Below are positions 56,118 through 64,000 of a DNA stretch of 64,000 nt, piece by piece. Position numbers and translations under genes: made by a program. How positions within the stretch are numbered: the stretch's first letter is position 1; each line of letters begins with the position of its first letter. The DNA lies in the NCBI RefSeq assembly GCF_011634775.1, contig NZ_JAALXT010000006.1, forward strand, positions 251,001 to 315,000, in the 5' to 3' direction. Origin of the DNA: Thalassoroseus pseudoceratinae. GTDB taxonomy: Bacteria; Planctomycetota; Planctomycetia; Planctomycetales; Planctomycetaceae. The notes under the pieces were generated by a model that was given only the letters and a program-made list of their open reading frames with translations, had not been told where the DNA came from and did not search any database.

Positions 56118-57749
56118 TCAAGAGTTCCGTTTGCGGATCGGTCGAGATTCGCACAAGGCGGCATTGGGGTTGCGTTCTTGGAAAAATCGCAATTCCCAAT
56201 CGCTATTGTAAAGCAACATCGGGCAGCCCAATTGATCGTACATGATCCGCGTGCCCGAGGGGCAATTCAGCGAATCGACGTTGTCTGGATCGGTGTCGAG
56301 CCACCGTGCTCCCGAGTGCGGTAACCGTTCCAGCGTGGTTTGCGTCTTGTATTCCGATTTGAGACGGAACTCTACGACATCGAATTGCAATTCCCCAACG
56401 GCCGCCAACACCGGTTCGTTGGCGTGGGTGCGGGAGTCGGTCAGCACGCGGACGACACCTTCCTCGATCAACTGCGTCAACCCCTTTTGGAATTGCTTGC
56501 GGCGGCCGGTATCTCCACAGCGGATGCGGGCAAAACATTCCGGCGGGAACTCCCATTGGCCGTAATATTGCAAGGGTTCGCCCTCGCAGAGCGTGTCACC
56601 CAGGTGGAATTGCCCGGGGTTGACCATGCCGACAATGTCGCCGGGAAACGCCTCGTCGGTGGTTTCGCGATCCTGACCGAACACGCGGTGTGCCCGTTTG
56701 ATGCGGACCTTCTCACCCGTGCGAGCCAACGTGACTTCCATATCCCGTTTGAATCGGCCGGCGTTCACCCGAACAAACGCCACTCGGTCGCGGTGACGCG
56801 GGTCGAGGTTCGCTTGAATCTTGAACACCACACCCGAAAACGCGTCGCTATCTGTGGGCACTTCGCCAATGTCGGATTCCCGTGGACGCGGTGCGGGGCT
56901 CATCTTCAAGAACGCATCGAGAAACGGTTCCACCCCGAAGTTGTTCAACGCACTTCCAAAGAAAACCGGCGTTTGCTCGCCCTGTCGAAACAGTTCCTCG
57001 TCGAATTCCGTTCCTGCCACATCGAGCAGTTCGATTTCATCCTGCAGACCGATCGCAAGCTCATCGGAAAGAACGGAATCGGCGTTCTCCAATGTCGCGG
57101 TCTCCACAGGCACACGAGTCGCATTGTGCGCCACCTGTTGAAACTTCAGAACTTGCTGTTGTGTCCGGTCATAAACGCCACAGAACTCCCGCCCCGTGCC
57201 GATGGGCCAATTCAGTGGAATCGCGTCGATTTCCAGGACTTCTTCGATGTCACTCAACGATTTCAGCGGGTCCGCACCGGGGCGGTCCATCTTGTTGACG
57301 AAGGTCATAATCGGGACCTTCCGATCGGCACAAATCTTGAACAGCTTGATCGTTTGGGCTTCCACGCCTTTGACCGCATCAAGCACCATGACCACACCGT
57401 CAGCGGCGGTCAGCGTGCGGTAGGTGTCTTCGCTAAAATCCTCGTGACCGGGTGTATCGAGCAAGTTGATCTGGAACCCACGATACGGAAACGCCAGCAA
57501 CGTCGACGTGACGGAAATCCCCCGTTGTTGCTCGAGTTCCAGCCAGTCCGATGTGGCTGCCCGTTGATTCTTCCGCCCGCGGACCGCACCGGCTTCGTCG
57601 ATGCAACCGGCGTAAAGCAGCAGTTTCTCGGTGAGCGTGGTTTTCCCGGCGTCCGGGTGGGAGATGATGGCGAACGTCCGACGGATCTCGGCTTCGCGGG
57701 CAATCTGCGAGCGAGTCATGGACGACGACGGTGCGGAGGATTCGTTCAT
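56118..57749 (-). CDS. prfC: Peptide chain release factor 3
   Basis: 543 residues, usual length. GTPase motifs: SHPDAGKTTLTEKLL (P-loop), DTPGHEDFSEDTYRTL (G3) and NKMDRPGADP (G4). RF3 removes RF1/RF2 from the ribosome after termination. RF3-specific residues RAATSDWLELEQQRGISVTST distinguish it from EF-G. It starts 32 bases after the retron reverse transcriptase stop on the same strand, but it is a housekeeping gene and probably not functionally linked. Confidence 0.96.
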   Translation of the reverse strand: MNESSAPSSSMTRSQIAREAEIRRTFAIISHPDAGKTTLTEKLLLYAGCIDEAGAVRGRKNQRAATSDWLELEQQRGISVTSTLLAFPYRGFQINLLDTPGHEDFSEDTYRTLTAADGVVMVLDAVKGVEAQTIKLFKICADRKVPIMTFVNKMDRPGADPLKSLSDIEEVLEIDAIPLNWPIGTGREFCGVYDRTQQQVLKFQQVAHNATRVPVETATLENADSVLSDELAIGLQDEIELLDVAGTEFDEELFRQGEQTPVFFGSALNNFGVEPFLDAFLKMSPAPRPRESDIGEVPTDSDAFSGVVFKIQANLDPRHRDRVAFVRVNAGRFKRDMEVTLARTGEKVRIKRAHRVFGQDRETTDEAFPGDIVGMVNPGQFHLGDTLCEGEPLQYYGQWEFPPECFARIRCGDTGRRKQFQKGLTQLIEEGVVRVLTDSRTHANEPVLAAVGELQFDVVEFRLKSEYKTQTTLERLPHSGARWLDTDPDNVDSLNCPSGTRIMYDQLGCPMLLYNSDWELRFFQERNPNAALCESRPIRKRNS

Positions 57750-57781
57750 CGAGAGAGTTTAGTGAATCGGACAGCGGATTT

Positions 57782-59386
57782 TCAATTCCTGATCGTCGCA
57801 AGTGCCGCTCGCAGCGGTTCGCCTTGGCTGGGATTGACCATCTGAATGTACGAGACCATCCCTTCGACCCAACTCTCGAAATGCGGATGATTCTCCCGAT
57901 TCTGAGCCGCAAGCCCCGTCGTTTGAGCATTGTGCAAGATCGCTCGCAACCGTCGCACCAGCTTCCGAGGCACACCGGGACGCTCGTTGACGACCACACC
58001 GGTTACGGTCTGCCGCATGTTCGGCCGTTGCACGCGGGTTTTCTTCCGATTCAGTGTAAACCCTTCGTCAGCAACGACATGCCGAATCTTGGCAATCACC
58101 CAACCGGCCATATTCGCGACATCTCCGGAACCGGAGAACGTCAGATCGTCCGCGTAACGGGTGTAGTTTGCCCCGAACTGTTTGGCGAGTCCGGTCAGAC
58201 GGGAATCCAATCGGCGGCAGACAAGATTGCTGAGAGCCGGGCTCGTGCATGCTCCCTGCGGCAACGCTCGCGGACCGGTCGCAGCATAAAAAGTTTGACC
58301 GGCGTAAATCATCTTGCGACGTGGACACTCCGTGCAAAGAAGAGCCAAAATCGTCGCAACTGCCGGTGAGTAGCCAAGTTGCTCGAACACGCCCATCACA
58401 CGGAACACGGTAATCGAGGGAAAAAAGTCTTCCAAGTCACATCCGACGAGCATTTCTTGACCGACATGCGGTTCGGCATTGGTGACGGTGCTGCGTTTCC
58501 GGACGAATCCGTGAGCCGCCTCGTGAACTGGGACGGCTTCCAAAATGTTTTCAAGAATCCAACGCTGAGCCGCCGCCATGTCCCGATGCGGAGCCGACAA
58601 CACCCGTTCGCCGCCACTTTTCTTCGGCACGGTAAAGGAAATGTAATGCACACGCTCCGCCGCGACGGTATGAAACGCCAACCAACGCAGACGCGGAATG
58701 GGGAATTCCATCGCCTTCGCCAATTCGCCGGGCGTCGCCAGTACCGGCAGATTATTCTTTTGCAACTCCTCGACGTTCGCCCGTCGATCGGCCAAACCCT
58801 TGGAGACACCACGCCCGAGAAAAACGATATCCGTCCGCTTCCGTTCGGCGATTTCTTCTTCCCGTTGGCGTTTTCTTTCCTCGGCTTCGGCTTTCTTCTG
58901 TCGTTTGAGTTCCTCGCGGTCCGCCGTCGCCTCGGCCACCAACTGATTCGCCCGGTGCGAAACGAGCACGGTATCCGGACGGTATTCGCTCATTTCCTCG
59001 CCAACGGCGTGAATGTCGGCGAGTTCCTCTCTGGTGAGGAAACCGTGCGTGACCATCGCCCGATCGATGAGTTGTGTCCGGGGATCATCCGCTGGCGGAA
59101 TGATGTCCCGTCGCCCGAACCATGGATTACTCCACGCGGATCCCAGATTCTTCGCCTGCTCTTTGAGGTCGCGATCGCCAATTGGCGTAAACTGAGCGGC
59201 ATTCAGAGCTTCGGGACTGGCCGACGTTTGCTTCTTTTGGGCCGAGACCGACCGAGCAGGCGTTGATTGAGGTGCTGCCGACGTCCGTTCGGCCGTCCAA
59301 CTGTCGGCGATCGTCCGCTGCCGAGCGGTCGGCCTGGGATTGGGAGCCAGTCCCAAGAAGTTCAACAACCAACGAAACATGCCCAT
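57782..59386 (-). CDS. Retron reverse transcriptase with N-terminal extension
   Basis: 534 residues from ATG 59386, 21 bases after the msr-msd region, with AGGT upstream. Residues ~235-520 are the RT: NAEPH at 303-307 (retron NAxxH), DLEDFFPSI 317-325 (first catalytic Asp), PQGACTSP 376-383, YADD 411-414 (RYADDLTFSG), and VTG 461-463 (TVTGVVVN), the retron signature that contacts msr. The first ~220 residues are an extension with a disordered Ser/Ala part (30-60), a globular-looking block (70-145) and a charged coiled coil (155-185). RT presence with N-terminal extension and no separate effector resembles myxobacterial Mx162-type retrons. Retrons produce msDNA and several act in phage defence. 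Confidence 0.93.
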   Translation of the reverse strand: MGMFRWLLNFLGLAPNPRPTARQRTIADSWTAERTSAAPQSTPARSVSAQKKQTSASPEALNAAQFTPIGDRDLKEQAKNLGSAWSNPWFGRRDIIPPADDPRTQLIDRAMVTHGFLTREELADIHAVGEEMSEYRPDTVLVSHRANQLVAEATADREELKRQKKAEAEERKRQREEEIAERKRTDIVFLGRGVSKGLADRRANVEELQKNNLPVLATPGELAKAMEFPIPRLRWLAFHTVAAERVHYISFTVPKKSGGERVLSAPHRDMAAAQRWILENILEAVPVHEAAHGFVRKRSTVTNAEPHVGQEMLVGCDLEDFFPSITVFRVMGVFEQLGYSPAVATILALLCTECPRRKMIYAGQTFYAATGPRALPQGACTSPALSNLVCRRLDSRLTGLAKQFGANYTRYADDLTFSGSGDVANMAGWVIAKIRHVVADEGFTLNRKKTRVQRPNMRQTVTGVVVNERPGVPRKLVRRLRAILHNAQTTGLAAQNRENHPHFESWVEGMVSYIQMVNPSQGEPLRAALATIRN

Positions 59387-59407
59387 ACAACGACCTGATG
59401 ATTTGAA

Positions 59408-59620
59408 TTGCTCCGACGGATTGACTTCTCCCGGCAGACCGGGCGGTCAGGGTTGCAATTCCTCGCGGCAAATGGGCCAGGAAGAGCCTTTCGGCTCGTC
59501 ATCGTCTGCCGCCCCCTTTGTCGCGAGGAATTGCGAACCCAAAGCCGGGGGAAGCATGACGAATCTTTCGACACCACGACGGATCGTCGCAGCCAATACG
59601 TTCTCAACCCGTCGAAGCAA
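59408..59620 (-). ncRNA. Retron msr-msd RNA, unit 2 (proximal to the RT)
   Basis: On the minus strand a1 (59620-59604, TTGCTTCGACGGGTTGA) pairs over 17 positions with a2 (59424-59408, TCAATCCGTCGGAGCAA), two as G-U. The G at 59603 just after a1 is the candidate branch base. An ATTGGCTG box (59597-59590) leads into an msr hairpin CGACG-ATC-CGTCG (59589-59577), then a weaker CGAA-AGA-TTCG hairpin. The msd is a long hairpin: CTTCCCCCGGC (59554-59544) with GCCGGGAGAAG (59435-59425), a perfect 13-bp stem 59534-59522/59467-59455, and an apical GAGCC-GAAA-GGCTC. It ends 21 bases before the RT ATG. Confidence 0.85.
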
Positions 59621-59648
59621 GGAATTCCCACAAAATCGATCTGAAAAG

Positions 59649-59853
59649 AGCCGGTCGGCTGACTTCTCACGGCGGACCAGGGTCGTTCACTCAGGCCAGC
59701 CCCATCATTGGCGGCGGGGAAAGCCTGTGGCTTGCTGTGGCCCCGCCGCCAATGATGGGGCTGGCCACACGAACAACGGCCCTGGGAAGGCAATGGGTAG
59801 GCTAACGCAACCGCGGCGGATCGCCACAGTCAATTGGTCTCAGCCGACCGACC
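59649..59853 (-). ncRNA. Retron msr-msd RNA, unit 1 (promoter-proximal)
   Basis: Same plan as unit 2. a1 (59853-59840, GGTCGGTCGGCTGA) pairs over 14 positions with a2 (59662-59649, TCAGCCGACCGGCT), two as G-U. Candidate branch G at 59839; ATTGACTG box at 59834-59827; msr hairpin TGGCG-ATC-CGCCG (59826-59814). The msd hairpin has a perfect 26-bp stem (59766-59741 with 59719-59694) and an apical AAGCC-ACA-GGCTT. The basal part again uses CTTCC and GAGAAG. Only 28 bases separate it from unit 2, leaving no room for another full promoter. Confidence 0.8.
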
Positions 59854-59862
59854 GTGCTTCTG

Positions 59863-59890
59863 ATTATCGCACTCCGCCGCTCCGTTGCAA
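59863..59890 (-). promoter_or_regulatory. Sigma70-like promoter of the retron
   Basis: On the minus strand TTGCAA (59890-59885) and GATAAT (59868-59863) are spaced by 16 bases. The expected start site (~59856) falls three bases before a1 of unit 1, which is where retron transcripts normally begin. Confidence 0.6.
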
Positions 59891-60033
59891 CGCTGGCCGG
59901 ATTTCCTGTCGCAATTGTTTTGCCAGACGTGTATAACTAGCGCGTTGAGTCGGAAGTGCAGGAAGTCGCTCGGCTCGCAGAAGACGCGAAAAATCATTCG
60001 GGATAATCCAATCCGTCGACGGGACCCGACGGG

Positions 60034-62133
60034 ATGACGTCTGTGATCACCATTCTCTTACCCCTCATTCTCACTATCGCGATCAGCGTGATCGATTGGA
60101 TCATGCCGAGCGATGTCGTCGGCGGTACGGCTTACGTGTTGCCGGTGGCGTTGTCATTCGCCGCTGGTCGTCGCTTCTCGATGCTGTCCGCTGGTGTGTG
60201 TACGGCTCTCATTTGGCTTGTCCCGCTGCTTTCCGGTGCGTTGGGTGATCGGGTCGTGCTGGCCAATCGGTTGCTCGCTATGTTCGCCGTTTGGATCGTC
60301 GCTGTGATGACCACCCGCGTCGGGCGAATCCTCCAACTGAGCACCGAAGAAGTCAGCCCGGACGAAACCGACGAACAACCGTCATCATCTCCGCCGTCCG
60401 CCGCATCGTCGAAAGAGTCCGATGCCCTCGCCGAACGGCTTGCGGAAACTCGGCAGGAACTCGAACAAGTCCGACGCGAACGTGATCAATCTCTTCGCAG
60501 CACCGAACGTTCCACGCTCGAACTCGATCAAATTCGCGAAGAACTCGAACGGGCCAGTGCCGAGTTGCAACAAACGCGGCAAACAGCCGGTGCGGCGGTC
60601 CGGACGCAACAAGAGTTTTTGCACCAGTTGTCTCGGCAAATCGAAGTTCCCGCCGAGACGCTTGTCGCTTCGTTGGACGACGCATTGGCAACGGAATTAT
60701 CCGAAGCTCAACGGGAGTCCCTGCAAACCGTCTCGGTTTCCGCCGGGTATTTGCAAGACGTGCTCCGCAACATGCTGGATTTGGCCAAACTCGAAGTCGG
60801 CACGCTCGAACTTCAACCCGAAGAATTCTCGCTGCGAGACGAGTTGGAATCGCTGTTCCGCAATCTCGCCACACACCCCAGTCATCCAGCGTCGACACGG
60901 TGGCTCATTGACTGGCCGAACTCCGTACCGGCTGCGGTCGTGGGGGATGTGGACCGATTGCGGCGGTTGTTTCTCGATTTGATCGGGCCGGGAGTGGCCC
61001 GCAATCCCGGCGGTGCGGTCGTGCTGACGGTGGAGACCGATGCTGAGCAACTCGGATCTCGGTCCCCCGAACCCGGTGAAGTGCTTCCGTTTCGATTTCG
61101 ACTCAACGACACTCACAGTGACGGCTACCGACCGCGTCCAGCGTTGGCGGAGAAATTGTCATCGCATCTCGGCGGTGATCTCAAGTTGAACAACGGCAGC
61201 GATGGTAGCCGGGAGTTTGAACTCACGTTGCAACTTCCGATCGGTCACAGTCCGCCGGCGGAAACAGTGTCGCCCGATTGGGTGGGCACGCCGGTGTTGA
61301 TCGTCGATAACAACGCCGCCGCTCGACGCGTGCTCGCTCGAATGCTGCAAGACTGCAAACTTTTGCCAACCACGGCGGCGGCCGGTTTCGAGGCGTTGGA
61401 AACATGGCGGCAAGCCAAACGGGAGGGTCGGGAATTCTCGCTCGTTGTGGTCGACGCCGACCTGGACGATGTCAGTGCGACCTCGCTGGCGGATCGGCTT
61501 CGCAAGGATCGTGGTTTCTCCGGGCATGTGGTTTTGCTGCGGAATGTGCAGGAAGCTCCGACGCAAAGTTCGGAATACTTGCTCAAACCGTTCCGCCGCG
61601 ATGAAGTCCACGCGATGATCACGGCCGCATTGAAAACCGTCGAGCGTCCCGCGTTGCAAATGGAATCGGAGTTTGCGAGTCCGAACCGTGCGACAACGTC
61701 CGTTCCTGGTCTTCGTCAACCCTCTGTTCCGTTGGAGAAAAACACGGAATCGCTCGATTCCTCCCGCATGAGTTGGCCGAAAAGTCAACGACTCGATTGG
61801 GCCGCCGCGTTGCAAGAAGCCGGTGGCAGCCGTGAGCGTCTGCAAGAAGCGATCGACTCCTTTTTGGAAGCCTGCCCCCGGCATTTGCACACCCTGCGAA
61901 TGGCAATTGCGTTGGAAGATTCCGAGAGCATCGAACGAACTTCGCAGGCAATCGGTCATGTCGCTCGGATGGTGGGCGGCATCGAAATCGCACCGTTGGC
62001 CGACCAGCTCGAACAAAAATCCCGGCACGGCAGACTGGACGAAGCCCCCGCGCTATGGGACGCTTTACGTTCGAGCTTCGAGAATCTCGCCGAAGAACTC
62101 AACGACTTCTTGATGCTCGAACCGACGAAGTGA
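60034..62133 (+). CDS. Degenerate hybrid histidine kinase with receiver and Hpt domains
   Basis: 699 residues. Three to four membrane helices (5-95), a long coiled coil (~125-195), then a dimerisation/H-box region (195-250) where the usual SHELRTPL reads SRQIEVPAETL, with R201 in place of the phospho-accepting histidine. The ATPase-like region (290-400) has VGDVDRLRRLFLDLI but no N-box asparagine and no clear G-box. A receiver (418-530) keeps D474 and K518; its acidic pair is DN. A C-terminal Hpt (~585-695) has H642. It therefore looks like a pseudokinase scaffold whose receiver and Hpt may still relay phosphate. The next gene, 65 bases on, encodes a REC-STAS protein. Confidence 0.82.
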   Translation: MTSVITILLPLILTIAISVIDWIMPSDVVGGTAYVLPVALSFAAGRRFSMLSAGVCTALIWLVPLLSGALGDRVVLANRLLAMFAVWIVAVMTTRVGRILQLSTEEVSPDETDEQPSSSPPSAASSKESDALAERLAETRQELEQVRRERDQSLRSTERSTLELDQIREELERASAELQQTRQTAGAAVRTQQEFLHQLSRQIEVPAETLVASLDDALATELSEAQRESLQTVSVSAGYLQDVLRNMLDLAKLEVGTLELQPEEFSLRDELESLFRNLATHPSHPASTRWLIDWPNSVPAAVVGDVDRLRRLFLDLIGPGVARNPGGAVVLTVETDAEQLGSRSPEPGEVLPFRFRLNDTHSDGYRPRPALAEKLSSHLGGDLKLNNGSDGSREFELTLQLPIGHSPPAETVSPDWVGTPVLIVDNNAAARRVLARMLQDCKLLPTTAAAGFEALETWRQAKREGREFSLVVVDADLDDVSATSLADRLRKDRGFSGHVVLLRNVQEAPTQSSEYLLKPFRRDEVHAMITAALKTVERPALQMESEFASPNRATTSVPGLRQPSVPLEKNTESLDSSRMSWPKSQRLDWAAALQEAGGSRERLQEAIDSFLEACPRHLHTLRMAIALEDSESIERTSQAIGHVARMVGGIEIAPLADQLEQKSRHGRLDEAPALWDALRSSFENLAEELNDFLMLEPTK

Positions 62134-62198
62134 CCCGGTGATTCGCTTCACCAAAGGCAACTTCTTCGGAAATCCACGGTGTCGACGGGAGTCCATGT

Positions 62199-63509
62199 AT
62201 GTCATCTTTATTGCTTGTCGAAGACAGCCTCACCCAGGCCACGCAAATTCGACTGACGCTCAAAAAAGCCGGGTACGATGTGTACGTGGCCGAGAATGGT
62301 CGGCTGGCGTTGGACGTACTCCGCACACACGAACCTGATTTGGTGTTAACCGATCTGCAAATGCCGGAGATGGACGGTTTGGAACTCGTGGATGCCGTCC
62401 GCCGAGATCATCCGCATTTGCCGGTTGTGCTGATGACTTCACACGGCAGCGACGATATTGCCATCCAAGCACTCCGGCATGGAGCGGCTAGTTATCTGCC
62501 GAAGAGTCGGCTCGATCACAGCATGATCGACACGCTCGAAGACATCTTGGAATCCATGCGAGTTGCGGATACCAAAGACCGTGTGCAGCGTTGTCTTGTC
62601 GCACGATCGCTGGAATTCCGGATGGAAAACGATCCCACGTTAATTACTTCCGTCGCCACGCATGTGGAGCAGGAACTCAAAAACGCGGAGTTCGGGGATG
62701 ATACAGTCCGCATGCAAATTATTGTCGCGTTGCGGAACGCCCTCGATCACGCCATGTTCTTCGGAAATTTGGCCCTCGACCCGAGCACGCGACTCGAAGG
62801 TGAGTTGATCTTCCGCGAGGCCGCTGAAAATCAACGGGCGATGCCACCATTCTCCGACCGTTCCGTCTGGCTGACGGTTCGTATCAATGACGACGAAGTC
62901 CGGCTGGTCGTGCAGCACGAAGGCGAAGGTACGGCGAGCATCTTCCTCCCGGAATCCAACGGCGATGCCGACTTGGAAGACCCGTTGCAGCGAAGTTTGA
63001 TTCTGATTCAAACCTTCATGGACGAGATTTCGGTGGACGCATCCGGCAAAGAGTTAACGTTGATCCGGCGGCGACCGCAACAGGAAGTCGACGCCGAACC
63101 GCTGACGAGTCTGATGGCATCCGCAGATTCGATGACCTCACCGGCGGTGTTTGGCAACGATCGCGAAGGTGATGTCCTGATCGTGACGGTGCTGCAGGGA
63201 TTCGCCGGTTTCGCGGACGATCGCCGCACCGAAGACCAGGAGCGGGCCCTCTCCCGCATCAACGAGGAAGACTTGCGACACATCGTTGTCGATTTTAGCA
63301 ATGTCGATGCGTTCGGGTCCGCGGTGTTGGAAAGTCTGCTGAAACTCTGGCAGGCGGTCAAAACCAAAGACGGTGCCCGATTCGCATGCACTGGTCTGTC
63401 GGAACCGGGCGTGCAAATTATCGAAACTGCCCGCTTCGACACCGTTTGGCAAATCCACGAAACCCGTGAAGCCGCCGTCGCCGCATTGATTGCCGAGACT
63501 GATGCGTAG
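62199..63509 (+). CDS. Receiver-HATPase-STAS fusion (partner-switching regulator)
   Basis: 436 residues from ATG 62199, with GGGAG eight bases upstream. Receiver 1-125: E8/D9, D52 in LTDLQMPEMDG, K102 in YLPKS. A region around 140-300 resembles the RsbW-type HATPase (VALRNALDHAMFFGN with N180). A STAS-like domain follows at ~320-430 (IVVDFSNVDAFGSAVLESLLKLW), where the usual phospho-serine position reads as AFGS. The fusion puts a phosphorelay input directly onto an anti-sigma/antagonist pair. Presumably it works with the preceding hybrid protein. Confidence 0.85.
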   Translation: MSSLLLVEDSLTQATQIRLTLKKAGYDVYVAENGRLALDVLRTHEPDLVLTDLQMPEMDGLELVDAVRRDHPHLPVVLMTSHGSDDIAIQALRHGAASYLPKSRLDHSMIDTLEDILESMRVADTKDRVQRCLVARSLEFRMENDPTLITSVATHVEQELKNAEFGDDTVRMQIIVALRNALDHAMFFGNLALDPSTRLEGELIFREAAENQRAMPPFSDRSVWLTVRINDDEVRLVVQHEGEGTASIFLPESNGDADLEDPLQRSLILIQTFMDEISVDASGKELTLIRRRPQQEVDAEPLTSLMASADSMTSPAVFGNDREGDVLIVTVLQGFAGFADDRRTEDQERALSRINEEDLRHIVVDFSNVDAFGSAVLESLLKLWQAVKTKDGARFACTGLSEPGVQIIETARFDTVWQIHETREAAVAALIAETDA

Positions 63510-63593
63510 ACCAGTTTGTTTCCGGGCCGTCTTGAGACAAGACTCGTCGCGATTGAGAGTCAATCAGTCTAAGCGGATCGGAACGCGATACGT

Positions 63594-64000
63594 CTACACC
63601 GGTTCGATGGCCAGTTGATTCGCCGCACAGAACTGTCGAAGTTCGCCATCCGAGAACACACCCGTCGTAGCCCCGACGGCTTGGACGCAACTGGCTCCGA
63701 GGGCACTGCCCCATTGGAGACATGTTTCCGGATCGGCATCGGCGAGCAAGCCATGAATGAAACCGGCGGCGAATGCGTCACCGCTGCCAGTGCCATCGAC
63801 CACCGCCACATCGAACCGCCCGGACCGCCAATTACCGGCGGCGGACTGCAACACCGCTCCCGTATCGCCACAGGTGATCGCGACCGTCTTCGCACCCGCG
63901 TCGCGGAACTTTTGGGCTTGCTCGGTGGGATCGGTCAAACCGGTGATGAGTTTGGCTTCATCCGTGTTGGGCAGGAACACATCGGTGAACGGCAACACCG
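63594..64000 (-). CDS. PfkB-family carbohydrate kinase, C-terminal part
   Basis: The frame continues past the window end, so only the last ~135 residues are visible. The signature 2 motif DGTGSGDAFAAGFIHGLL contains the catalytic base aspartate, and ITCGDTGAVL and LPNTDEAKLITG are typical of ribokinase/fructokinase-type enzymes. It phosphorylates a sugar or nucleoside; the substrate is not determinable from this part. Convergent with the REC-STAS gene. Confidence 0.9.
   Translation of the reverse strand, partial: VLPFTDVFLPNTDEAKLITGLTDPTEQAQKFRDAGAKTVAITCGDTGAVLQSAAGNWRSGRFDVAVVDGTGSGDAFAAGFIHGLLADADPETCLQWGSALGASCVQAVGATTGVFSDGELRQFCAANQLAIEPV

Noticed and set aside
57749-57782. prfC as a retron effector
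   Set aside because: It is a full, ordinary RF3 with intact GTPase motifs; its closeness to the RT is best read as chance insertion of the retron upstream of a housekeeping gene.
59451-59766. The long hairpins upstream of the RT as MITE or REP-like mobile repeats
   Set aside because: Each is bracketed by its own a1/a2 complementarity, oriented with the RT, and shows covariation and conserved boxes between units. This fits retron RNA better than independent mobile hairpins, although a genome-wide search is needed to be certain.

Overview
The window is a chromosomal segment of a planctomycete, most likely from the order Planctomycetales. The gene content points there: NPCBM-type and DUF1501 secreted proteins, a planctomycete-style formylglycine sulfatase, a large secreted glycosidase-like protein, two groEL genes around one groES, lpxB for lipid A, FHA and STAS signalling proteins, and many secreted proteins of unknown function. 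Genes are densely packed on both strands. Several starts are GTG, and Shine-Dalgarno sequences are often weak or absent. I saw no rRNA, tRNA or CRISPR array.

Layout. 1-8 kb: end of priA, a secreted NPCBM protein, a TauE-type exporter preceded by a tiny membrane protein, a response regulator, ubiX-ubiE and a bile-acid-symporter-family transporter. 8-14.5 kb: secreted glycosidase-like protein, DUF1015 protein with a lysA-like decarboxylase, FHA protein. 14.9-25.8 kb: an iterative-type highly reducing polyketide synthase of 2851 residues (KS-AT-DH-MT-ER-KR-ACP-TE), translationally coupled to a membrane glycosyltransferase and followed by a sulfotransferase. This is a compact pathway probably making a sulfated, glycosylated lipid or polyketide. 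25.8-33.7 kb: DgkA-type kinase, sulfatase, alkaline phosphatase, small secreted and Hpt proteins, GT4 glycosyltransferase, lpxB. 33.7-37.3 kb: a loose, repeat-rich zone with hairpins, tandem repeats, an isolated DUF4096 (IS5-type) transposase N-domain and a very recent 129-bp tandem duplication at the end of aroC. 38-47 kb: VWA lipoprotein, then groEL1-groES-groEL2-terminator-dnaJ-grpE-fmdB, a protein-quality-control block. 47-57.7 kb: AsmA-like giant, alanine dehydrogenase, LURP-one-like, DUF1501, NADAR, ArsR and prfC. 60-64 kb: a degenerate hybrid histidine kinase, a REC-HATPase-STAS switch protein and a partial PfkB sugar kinase.

The most striking element is a retron at 57.8-59.9 kb. The reverse transcriptase has the retron signatures NAxxH, YADD and VTG plus a long N-terminal extension. 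Upstream of it are two consecutive msr-msd-like RNA units. Each has its own a1/a2 pairing, an ATTGRCTG box, a short covarying msr hairpin with a conserved ATC loop and a long msd hairpin. A sigma70-like promoter is placed so that transcription would begin at the first a1. The two units share structure but little stem sequence, so this looks like a two-barrelled retron served by one reverse transcriptase.
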